From Candidatus Woesearchaeota archaeon (lineage in GTDB: Archaea > Nanobdellota > Nanobdellia > Woesearchaeales > 21-14-0-10-32-9): a stretch of 11,947 nucleotides of DNA. The stretch is taken from NCBI GenBank assembly GCA_007117145.1, contig SKHC01000035.1, positions 1 to 11,947 of the forward strand. The letters are read 5' to 3'. This document shows, piece after piece, positions 5,230 to 11,947 of this stretch (its first letter is position 1; each line of letters opens with the position of its first letter). The translations under genes and the position numbers were made by a program. Below the pieces are notes generated by a model that worked only from the letters and a program-made list of their open reading frames with translations, made no database searches and had not been told where the DNA came from.

Positions 5230-6709
5230 GCAGTCATACATATTATTACAAAAGTATTTTGAGGAGAATAGTTTCGTTGCTGGTAACATCGATAGTTTTA
5301 ACAGCTTTGTTGCAAGTGAGCTTCAGCAAATAATTCGGGAGAACGCTGAAATAGAGCCAACTATTATTCCGGCTAACGTTGAGAAATTCACGATTAAGCT
5401 TGATAAGATATCTGTTGGTAAGCCTGAAATCACAGAAGCTGATGGTAGTAAAAGGGATTTGATGCCAAGCGAAGCAAGGCTTAGAAACCTAAGTTACGCA
5501 GCGCCTATACACTTAGATGTTAGTGCTCATGTGAATGGGGTTCAACGTGAGAGCTTTACCACTCAAATAGGTTCTCTGCCTATAATGCTAAAATCAAAGC
5601 ATTGTCATTTGAAGGGTATGAAAAGAGATGATTTAATTAAAAAAGGAGAGGATCCTGATGATGCGGGAGGATACTTTATTGTTAATGGTACTGAGAAGGC
5701 AGTTGTTGCAGTTGAGGATTTAGCTTCTAACAGATTCGTTTTAGAAGAGCAAGCAACAGGTATTTCTGATTATGTTGGTAAGATTTTCTCAGAACAGGGA
5801 AGTTATAAGATTCCTCATCAAATGGAGAAGTTGAAAGATGAAGTTTTCTACATTTCATTTACAAGAGTAAAAAGAATTCCTGTTGTAATAATATTAAAGG
5901 CACTTGGTCTGTTAAAAGATGAAGAAATAATGAAAGAAGTAGCTCTTCCAGATAGCGCTGAGATGTACGTTAACTTGTTAGAATTCGTTGACGTGAAAAC
6001 GCAAGAAGATGCTTATGATTACATAGCAAAAAGAATAGGTATTACTCAAAGCAGAGAGATAAGAGTTGAGAGAGTTAAAGAAATCTTAGATAAATACTTA
6101 CTGCCTCACATCGGTGGAAGTGAAAAGGAAGCTTTGTTAAAAGCATATAATCTTTGCAGATACTTAAAAAGCTATATTAGGATAACAAGTGGTCAACTTC
6201 CAATGGATGATAAAGATCATTATGCAAATAAGAGGTTGAAGTTATCAGGGGATTTACTTGCTGATTTGTTCAGGGTTAACATGAAAGTTTTAATTGGGGA
6301 TATCCTCTACAATTTTCAAAGAATTGTGAAAAGAGGTAAGTTTCCAAGTATCAAAGTAATAATTAGGGAGAAACTATTAACTCAAAGGATTTACAGTGCT
6401 ATGGCGACTGGTAACTGGGTTGGTAGTCGTAAAGGTATAAGTCAAAGAATTGATAGACTAAATTATATTAACATGATGAGTTACTTGCAAAGAGTTGTAA
6501 GTCCATTAAGTGCGAGTCAGGAAAACTTTGATGCTAGAGCTTTGCATCCAACGCATCTTGGTAGACTTTGTATGAGTGAAACTCCTGAGGGTACCAATAT
6601 TGGGCTTAGGAAGAATTTGGCTTTGCTAACAGAAGTAACACATGATATTGATGAAAAAGAATTATTAAATCAACTTAAAGGGTTTGGTTTGGAGTTGAGG
6701 GTAAAATGA
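5222..6709 (+). CDS. rpoB2: RNA polymerase subunit B'' (Rpo2 N-terminal half)
   Basis: A 495-residue protein equal to the N-terminal half of Rpb2 (protrusion, lobe and fork region), of normal length for archaea with a split B subunit. Family signatures are GGYFIVNGTEK (149-159) followed by AVVAVEDLASNRF, DDKDHYANKRLKLSGDLL (329-346) and, near the end, HPTHLGRLCMSETPEG with ETPEG at 453-457. Several normally invariant positions differ: most archaea have a Pro before the Asn/Ser-E-T-P-E-G and a C-G-L after the Asn, whereas here the text is CMSETPEG and NIGLRKN. This is divergence without any disabling change. It overlaps rpoH by 8 nt and rpoB' by 4 nt (ATGA at 6706-6709), so translation is probably coupled. 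It associates with B' to form one side of the active-centre cleft. The split is the natural archaeal one, not a frameshift. Confidence 0.97.
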   Translation: MSKQSYILLQKYFEENSFVAGNIDSFNSFVASELQQIIRENAEIEPTIIPANVEKFTIKLDKISVGKPEITEADGSKRDLMPSEARLRNLSYAAPIHLDVSAHVNGVQRESFTTQIGSLPIMLKSKHCHLKGMKRDDLIKKGEDPDDAGGYFIVNGTEKAVVAVEDLASNRFVLEEQATGISDYVGKIFSEQGSYKIPHQMEKLKDEVFYISFTRVKRIPVVIILKALGLLKDEEIMKEVALPDSAEMYVNLLEFVDVKTQEDAYDYIAKRIGITQSREIRVERVKEILDKYLLPHIGGSEKEALLKAYNLCRYLKSYIRITSGQLPMDDKDHYANKRLKLSGDLLADLFRVNMKVLIGDILYNFQRIVKRGKFPSIKVIIREKLLTQRIYSAMATGNWVGSRKGISQRIDRLNYINMMSYLQRVVSPLSASQENFDARALHPTHLGRLCMSETPEGTNIGLRKNLALLTEVTHDIDEKELLNQLKGFGLELRVK

Positions 6710-8511
6710 CTGACGTATTCGTAGATAACAAGTTTGTAGGAACCGTTACTAATCCTAAGAGTTTCAAGGACGACTTGGTTGGTGATAGGAGAAGAGGAAA
6801 AGTTTCTAAGTATGTAAACGTCTCTTACTTAGAGCTTGAAGATAAAATTCTAGTTGAGACAAGTAAAGGTAGAAGTACAAGACCTTTAATTGTTGTAAGA
6901 GATGGAAAGTCAACATTAACGCCAAGGCACTTAGAGCAACTTCAAAAGCACGAGTTTAATTGGAGTGATTTGATAACTCAAGGTGTAGTTGAGTATCTTG
7001 ACAGCGTTGAAGAAGAAGATGCTTTAGTTGCATTTTTTGAGGAAGATTTAACTCCTGATCATACTCACTTAGAAGTTACTCCTCTAAGCATTGTTGGTCA
7101 CATTACAAGCCTTGTTCCTTTTGCTAATTTTAATCACGCGGTGCGTTTAAATCAAGGAGCTAAAAATCAAAAGCAAGCAGTAGGTTTCTATGCGGCTAAT
7201 TTCCAAAGCAGATTAGACATGGACGTTAACTTATTACATTATCCTCAAAGGCCAATCGTTAAAACCATTATGCACGATGTTTCAGGTTACGAAAAGCATC
7301 CAAGCGGTCAAAACGTTACACTTGCAGTTATGAGCTATAGAGGTTATAACATGGAAGACGCTATCGTTGTAAACCAAGGAAGCATAGACAGAGGACTTGG
7401 AAGAAGCACATATTTTAGACCGGTGATTGCTGAAGAGTTAAGATACTCAGGTGGTTTAATGGATGAAATCGCAGTTCCAGACAAGGAAGTTAGAGGTTAC
7501 AAGACAGAGCAAGATTACAGGTATTTAGAAGACGATGGTATAATCTACCCGGAAGCCAAGGTGGGTGAGGGAGATGTAGTTATTGGAAAGATAAGTCCTC
7601 CAAGGTTTTTAAGTAGCATGGATGAATACTCACTTTCAACAGATAGCAGAAGAGAAAGCAGTCTTTCCTTAAAACACGGGGAGAAAGGAATAGTTGACTT
7701 CGTTGCTTTAACTGAAAACCAAGAGGGAAACAAGTTAGTTCAAGTAAGACTTAGAGAGCAAAGACTGCCTGAGATGGGAGATAAATTTACCTCTAGGCAT
7801 GGTCAAAAGGGAGTAGTATCATTAGTTATTCCTGAAGCTGACGTTCCATTTACAAGTACAGGTGTTAGGCCAGACATATTATTCAGTCCGCACGGTATCC
7901 CAAGTAGGATGACTGTAGCTCACATGCTCGAGTTATTAGGGGGTAAAGTTGGGAGTTTAAATGGCAGGTTAATTGATGCAACTCCTTTCGAAAGTGAGAC
8001 AGAGGCAGATATCAGAAAAGAATTGTTAAACCTTGGGTTTAGAGAAGATGGTACTGAGACGATGTACAACCCAGTTACAGGAGAACAATACACAACTCAG
8101 ATATTTATCGGTAACATTTACTATTTAAGATTAAAACACATGGTGGCAAACAAACTTCACAGCAGAGCTCGTGGACCAATTCAATTGCTGACAAGACAAC
8201 CAACTGAAGGTAGAGCTAAAGAAGGTGGTTTAAGACTTGGAGAGATGGAGAAAGACACCTTCGTAGCTCACGGTGCTTCACTTACTTTAAAAGAGAGGTT
8301 TGATTCAGATAAAATCGTTGTTCCAGTGTGTGAAACCTCTGGGTTAATTGGGTACTATGATGCAAGAAAAAATAATAGGGCGGTGAGTCCTTTGCATGAT
8401 GATGAGAGTGAAATGACAGATATCGAGGTAAGCTACGCGTTTAGGTTGCTACTCGATGAATTCAAAGCTTTAGGTTTATATCCGAAGCTGAGATTAAAAA
8501 GCAAGTTTTAG
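6706..8511 (+). CDS. rpoB1: RNA polymerase subunit B' (Rpo2 C-terminal half), zinc site degenerate
   Basis: A 601-residue protein matching the C-terminal half of Rpb2, with the usual length. Catalytic landmarks are intact: GYNMEDAIVVN (213-223), GDKFTSRHGQKG (358-369) with the two conserved lysines K360 and K368 that face the active site, and RGPIQLLTRQPTEGRAKEGG (489-508). The C-terminal clamp segment ends in YAFRLLLDEFKALGLYPKL as in other B' subunits. However, the zinc ribbon just before it has C542, S545, S561 and H564 where the family normally has Cys at the first three positions and Cys or His at the fourth, so two ligands are missing. The DNA reads tgt, tct, agt and cat there, in frame and with conserved flanking residues, so this is not a local frameshift. 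The start (ATGA overlap with B'') follows GAGGGT at 6697-6702. The stop abuts rpoA'. Confidence 0.97.
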   Translation: MTDVFVDNKFVGTVTNPKSFKDDLVGDRRRGKVSKYVNVSYLELEDKILVETSKGRSTRPLIVVRDGKSTLTPRHLEQLQKHEFNWSDLITQGVVEYLDSVEEEDALVAFFEEDLTPDHTHLEVTPLSIVGHITSLVPFANFNHAVRLNQGAKNQKQAVGFYAANFQSRLDMDVNLLHYPQRPIVKTIMHDVSGYEKHPSGQNVTLAVMSYRGYNMEDAIVVNQGSIDRGLGRSTYFRPVIAEELRYSGGLMDEIAVPDKEVRGYKTEQDYRYLEDDGIIYPEAKVGEGDVVIGKISPPRFLSSMDEYSLSTDSRRESSLSLKHGEKGIVDFVALTENQEGNKLVQVRLREQRLPEMGDKFTSRHGQKGVVSLVIPEADVPFTSTGVRPDILFSPHGIPSRMTVAHMLELLGGKVGSLNGRLIDATPFESETEADIRKELLNLGFREDGTETMYNPVTGEQYTTQIFIGNIYYLRLKHMVANKLHSRARGPIQLLTRQPTEGRAKEGGLRLGEMEKDTFVAHGASLTLKERFDSDKIVVPVCETSGLIGYYDARKNNRAVSPLHDDESEMTDIEVSYAFRLLLDEFKALGLYPKLRLKSKF

Positions 8512-8515
8512 GTGA
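8511..8515 (+). promoter_or_regulatory. GGTGA ribosome binding site for rpoA'
   Basis: GGTGA overlaps the last base of the rpoB' stop codon. It precedes ATG 8521 by 5 nt, the same spacing as GTGAT before rpoH. The in-frame GTG at 8512 is part of this site, which argues that it is not the start codon. Confidence 0.65.
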
Positions 8516-8520
8516 ATATG

Positions 8521-11115
8521 ATGGAAGACAAACCAATATACAAATACATAGATTCGATTGAATTCGGTCTTTTAAGTCCAAAAGATATTAAAGAAATGGC
8601 AAAAGCTAAAGTTGTAACTCCTGAGCTTTATGATAAAGAAGGTTACCCTGTTGATGGGGGTCTTATGGATGTTCGGCTTGGAGTAATTGATCCAGGGCTT
8701 AGATGTAAGACTGATGGTCAAAAGCTAAAAGAAAGCTTAGGTCACTTTGGGTTCATGGAGCTTGCAAGACCTGTTGTTCACATAAGTTTTGTTAGTGTAA
8801 TTTTAGACCTTTTAAGAAGTACGTGTAGGAAGTGTGGTAGAATACTAATTCCAAATGAAAGGTTAGATGAAGTTAAAGATTTACTAGATAAAATAAGCCT
8901 AGAGCAAGGTCCTCATGAGAGAAGAGATAAAATTAAAGAAGTTATTGCAAGCCTCAGGACTATAAGTAAGTGTCCTCATTGTGCTGAGAAACAGCAAAAG
9001 GTGAGTATAGATAAGCCAACCAATTTCTTAGAAGATGATAAAAGGTTAAGTCCAATTGAGGTTAGAGCAAGACTTGAAAAAATCGTAGATGAAGACTTAC
9101 TCGTTTTCGGTATTAATCCAGCTATTGCAAGACCTGAGTGGATGATTTTAACAGTTCTTCCAATACCTCCAGTGACTATGCGTCCTTCAATCACGTTGGA
9201 AAGCGGTGAGAGAAGCGAAGATGACTTAACTCACAAGTTAGGAGACATTGTAAGGATAAATCAAAGATTATTTGAAAACATCAACGCAGGAGCTCCGGAG
9301 ATAATAATTGAGGATCTTTGGGATTTATTACAATATCACATAACAACGTTCTTTGATAACGAAGTAGCACAATTACCTCCGGCAAGACATAGAAGTGGTC
9401 AGCCATTAAAAACGTTAGTTGGTAGAATTAAAAGCAAGGAAGGTAGAATTAGAACTAACCTTATTGGTAAAAGAACTAATTTCAGTGCGAGGACAGTTAT
9501 CAGTCCAGATCCTAAGATAGATATCAACGAAGTCGGTGTTCCTTTAATGATTGCAAAGAAACTCACAATCCCTGAAAGGGTTACTGAGTGGAACATGGAA
9601 TACTTGAAAGAATTCATAAAAAGAGGCGCAGACACATACCCAGGTTCTAATTATATGATAAGGCCTGATGGAAAAAGAAAAAAGGTAAGTGATGAAACAA
9701 AAGAACAATTATTAGAAGAAATTCAGCCAGGTTTCATAGTTGAAAGGCATTTAATGGATGGAGACATCGCATTATTTAACAGACAGCCAAGTCTTCACAG
9801 AATGAGTATGATGTGTCACAAAGTTAAGGTTTTACCAGGTATGACTTTAAGGTTGAACCCTGCGGTTTGTGCTCCATACAACGCTGATTTCGATGGGGAT
9901 GAGATGAACCTTCACATTCCTCAAACAGAAGAAGCAAGGGCAGAGTCTGAAATCTTAATGGAAGTTCAAACTCAAATAATCAGTCCAAGATATGGTTTAA
10001 GTATTATTGCTTGTGTTCAAGATAGCATAAGTGGTAACTACGTTTTAACCAAGGATGGATTTGAAGTTTCAAGGCAGCAAGCAATAGATTTACTTGCAAG
10101 TGCTGGTATTGAGAATTATGATAAGCTTCCAAACAAGCCAAGAGTTACAGGTAAAGAAATTTTTAGTACGATTATACCTGATGATTTCAATTTTACGGGA
10201 AAAAGCAGGTTGTTTGCAAAAAACCCAGATGATCCAGATGCAATAGTTAGAATCGTGGATGGTAAACTAGTTTCAGGAGTTCTTGATTCTAACAATTTGG
10301 GTCAGGGAAGTGGTTTGCTACTTAGAAACCTTCACAAAAAGTATGGTGCTGATGATATAATCTTGCTATTAAGAAACATTAATGGTCTTGGAGCAGAGGT
10401 TTTGTTAAAGTATGGGTTTACAAGTAAGATTTCAGATATTGACTTATCAGAGTCTGCATATTCACAAATTGATAAAGATAAAAAGTCAGCTTACAAAGAC
10501 GTTGACAAGTTAATCGCTGATTTTAGATCAGGAAAACTTGAAAGTTTGCCAGGTAGAAGCATGGCTGAGAGCTTAGAGCTTAGAATCTTGGAAAGATTAA
10601 ACAAGTTAAGAAATGAAGCAGGGTTATTAGTTGAGCAAACAGCGAGTACAGACTCTAACACTATGAAGATGGTTAGAAGTGGAGCTCGTGGAAACAACAT
10701 CAACATAGCTCAAATGTCTGCGGTGGTAGGCCAACAAGCTCTTAGAGGTGGAAGGATAAGTCAAGGATATAGAAACAGGAGTTTGAGTTGTTTTAAACCA
10801 AACGACTTAGGAGCTGATGCTCGTGGATTCATCCAGACAGGTTTCAAGTTCGGTTTAAAACCTTATGAGTTATTCTTTATGGCAATGACTGGAAGAGATA
10901 GTATGATGGATACTGCTCTTAGAACTCCAAAGTCGGGTTACCTTTATAGAAGACTTGCAAATGCGATGCAGGATTTAAAAGTCGAGTATGACTTCACAGT
11001 AAGAGATGCTTCAAAGAAAATCGTTCAGTTCAACTACGGAGAAGATGGTTTAGATGTCTCTAAAACTGAAGGTGGCAAGATCAATATTAAAAGTATAATC
11101 GAGTCTGTTAAATAG
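8521..11115 (+). CDS. rpoA1: RNA polymerase subunit A' (Rpo1 N-terminal part), first zinc site degenerate
   Basis: An 864-residue protein corresponding to the first two thirds of Rpb1, of usual length. The catalytic magnesium motif NADFDGDEMNLH is intact, with D456, D458 and D460. Other landmarks are NFSARTVISPDP (320-331), FNRQPSLHRMSM, the bridge-helix region from GLKPYELFF (778-786) through GRDSMMDTALRT, and the end YGEDGLDVSKTE. The second clamp zinc site is complete (C102, C105, C151, C154). The first is not: C62, D65, S72 and H75 stand where C-x2-C-x6-C-x2-H is expected, although the flanking GLRCKTDG and LGHFGFMEL align well. The bridge helix has Met and Thr (FFMAMTG) where most homologues have FFHAMGG. 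In-frame GTG 8512 and ATG 8518 are possible starts, but GGTGA at 8511-8515 favours 8521. There is no intein. It joins A'' to form the full largest subunit. Confidence 0.97.
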   Translation: MEDKPIYKYIDSIEFGLLSPKDIKEMAKAKVVTPELYDKEGYPVDGGLMDVRLGVIDPGLRCKTDGQKLKESLGHFGFMELARPVVHISFVSVILDLLRSTCRKCGRILIPNERLDEVKDLLDKISLEQGPHERRDKIKEVIASLRTISKCPHCAEKQQKVSIDKPTNFLEDDKRLSPIEVRARLEKIVDEDLLVFGINPAIARPEWMILTVLPIPPVTMRPSITLESGERSEDDLTHKLGDIVRINQRLFENINAGAPEIIIEDLWDLLQYHITTFFDNEVAQLPPARHRSGQPLKTLVGRIKSKEGRIRTNLIGKRTNFSARTVISPDPKIDINEVGVPLMIAKKLTIPERVTEWNMEYLKEFIKRGADTYPGSNYMIRPDGKRKKVSDETKEQLLEEIQPGFIVERHLMDGDIALFNRQPSLHRMSMMCHKVKVLPGMTLRLNPAVCAPYNADFDGDEMNLHIPQTEEARAESEILMEVQTQIISPRYGLSIIACVQDSISGNYVLTKDGFEVSRQQAIDLLASAGIENYDKLPNKPRVTGKEIFSTIIPDDFNFTGKSRLFAKNPDDPDAIVRIVDGKLVSGVLDSNNLGQGSGLLLRNLHKKYGADDIILLLRNINGLGAEVLLKYGFTSKISDIDLSESAYSQIDKDKKSAYKDVDKLIADFRSGKLESLPGRSMAESLELRILERLNKLRNEAGLLVEQTASTDSNTMKMVRSGARGNNINIAQMSAVVGQQALRGGRISQGYRNRSLSCFKPNDLGADARGFIQTGFKFGLKPYELFFMAMTGRDSMMDTALRTPKSGYLYRRLANAMQDLKVEYDFTVRDASKKIVQFNYGEDGLDVSKTEGGKINIKSIIESVK

Positions 11116-11118
11116 GTG
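11115..11118 (+). promoter_or_regulatory. GGTG ribosome binding site for rpoA''
   Basis: GGTG overlaps the stop of rpoA' and lies 9 nt before ATG 11128. An earlier ATG at 11121 is in another frame and stops after four codons, so it is not used for a real product. Confidence 0.5.
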
Positions 11119-11127
11119 TTATGGAAA

Positions 11128-11947
11128 ATGGATAAAATATTTGCAAAGTATCAAGATAAACTGCCAAAATCGATATTAGATGAGGTAAAAGAGAACTTGC
11201 CAAAAGGCGTTAAAGAAGACAGAGTTGAGAGAATCTTATCAGCTGTTATGGAAGAGTACCAAGGGTGCCTTGCAGTTCCAGGTGAAAGCGTTGGAGTTAT
11301 CAGCGCGGAAAGTATAGGTGAGCCAGGTACTCAGATGACGTTGAACACGTTTCACTTCGCTGGAGTTTCTGAGATGAACGTAACCACAGGTCTTCCTCGT
11401 TTAATTGAGGTGTTGGATGGTCGAAAAACAATTAGCAGTGAGCTTATGCACTTATACTTAAAACCTCCTTTTAATAAAGGAAAGGACATAAAGAAAGTAA
11501 GTGAGAGCTTAAAAGAGTTAACACTTGATGATTTCATAAAAGAAATTGACACCAACCTTGTTGAGTCAAGATTAGACATCGTTTTAGATCCAGCAAAACT
11601 AAAACTATTACATACTACTGCTGAGGCTTTAGTTACTGCTTTGAAAAAGTCAATTAAAGCGTTTGAATTCAAAGTTGAAGGTAATCACATCCAAGTAGTT
11701 CAGACAGGGAAAGATAAAGACGTTTCGATTCTTTACAAGTTAAAAGAGAAGTTAAAGAAAGTCTACGTTTTTGGTTTGAAAGGAGTAAGCCAAGTTTTAG
11801 TTGTGAAAAAAGATGATGAGTACGTAGCTATCACAGCAGGTAGTAACTTAAAAGATGCTTTGAAGTTAGACTTTGTGGATGAGACTAGAAGTTACACTAA
11901 TGACTTGTACGAGATGGAAAAACTCTACGGTATAGAAAGTGTTCGTG
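11128..11947 (+). CDS. rpoA2: RNA polymerase subunit A'' (Rpo1 C-terminal part), 3' end outside window
   Basis: The frame runs from ATG 11128 to the right edge without a stop, giving the first 273 residues of a protein that is usually near 380-400. After a short helical N-terminus comes the strongly conserved [17 protein letters not shown] (51-67) and the trigger loop [12 protein letters not shown] (68-79), with the catalytic His at H76, then [15 protein letters not shown]. The trigger loop moves against the incoming NTP during synthesis. N73 is where archaeal homologues as I recall usually have Arg, while Pol II has Asn. The following ~180 residues (the jaw-containing region) align more loosely. 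It starts 12 nt after the rpoA' stop, which is normal for the split archaeal A subunit. In many archaea the operon continues with L30e, nusA, rps12 and rps7 beyond this point. Confidence 0.96.
   Translation, partial: MDKIFAKYQDKLPKSILDEVKENLPKGVKEDRVERILSAVMEEYQGCLAVPGESVGVISAESIGEPGTQMTLNTFHFAGVSEMNVTTGLPRLIEVLDGRKTISSELMHLYLKPPFNKGKDIKKVSESLKELTLDDFIKEIDTNLVESRLDIVLDPAKLKLLHTTAEALVTALKKSIKAFEFKVEGNHIQVVQTGKDKDVSILYKLKEKLKKVYVFGLKGVSQVLVVKKDDEYVAITAGSNLKDALKLDFVDETRSYTNDLYEMEKLYGIESVR

Noticed and set aside
6697..6712. Frameshift splitting a single rpoB gene
   Set aside because: The B''/B' split falls at the natural archaeal junction, with an ATGA overlap and a ribosome binding site. Both halves have normal length.
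8512..8520. GTG 8512 or ATG 8518 as the rpoA' start
   Set aside because: GTG 8512 is part of the GGTGA ribosome binding site and ATG 8518 is only 2 nt from it; ATG 8521 has normal spacing.
1..11947. Mobile elements, CRISPR arrays, inteins or other accessory systems
   Set aside because: I saw no transposase, terminal inverted repeats, spaced direct repeats, or intein insertion at the usual sites (aIF5B P-loop, polymerase catalytic motifs).

Overview
This AT-rich window is archaeal. The evidence is an archaeal/eukaryotic-type RNA polymerase gene cluster with split largest subunits (rpoH, rpoB'', rpoB', rpoA', rpoA''), an archaeal aIF5B translation factor, a tRNA-Tyr with an intron next to the anticodon, tRNAs without an encoded CCA, and TATA elements about 27 nt upstream of RNA and protein starts. 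Compact packing (4-8 nt overlaps, 19-nt gaps) and divergent core genes, including lost zinc ligands in the polymerase, suggest a small-genome lineage such as a DPANN archaeon (Woesearchaeota/Pacearchaeota-like). That placement is inference, not shown directly.

Layout. (1) 1-764 (+): the 3' part of an unrecognised gene, open through the left edge. (2) 753-2971 (-): a two-gene operon, aIF5B (infB) followed through an ATGA overlap by a small PUA-type RNA-binding protein. Its end overlaps the unknown gene's end by 12 bp. (3) 2972-3064: a short divergent promoter region. (4) 3065-4483 (+): a membrane-anchored surface protein with a signal peptide, several Ig-like beta domains, one transmembrane helix and a further beta-rich domain on the predicted cytoplasmic side. 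(5) 4484-4983: an RNA gene block with tRNA-Tyr(GTA) carrying a 53-nt intron, an unexplained structured segment, tRNA-Asp(GTC) and tRNA-Lys(TTT). (6) 4984-11947 (+): the RNA polymerase operon rpoH-rpoB''-rpoB'-rpoA'-rpoA''. The last gene runs off the right edge and has no stop in the window.

The genes are mostly information processing: transcription (five polymerase subunits), translation initiation (aIF5B) and decoding (three tRNAs). The polymerase catalytic centre is intact: the metal-binding NADFDGDEMNLH motif in A', the conserved lysines in B' and the trigger-loop histidine in A''. Two structural zinc sites, in the A' clamp and at the B' C-terminus, have each lost two of four expected ligands. 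The main points to follow up are those zinc losses, the strong hairpin between a good TATA box and tRNA-Asp, the apparent lack of a promoter of its own for the polymerase operon just behind tRNA-Lys, and the unidentified gene at the left edge. Several start codons are moved from the longest possible one on Shine-Dalgarno or overlap evidence (1217, 3065, 8521).
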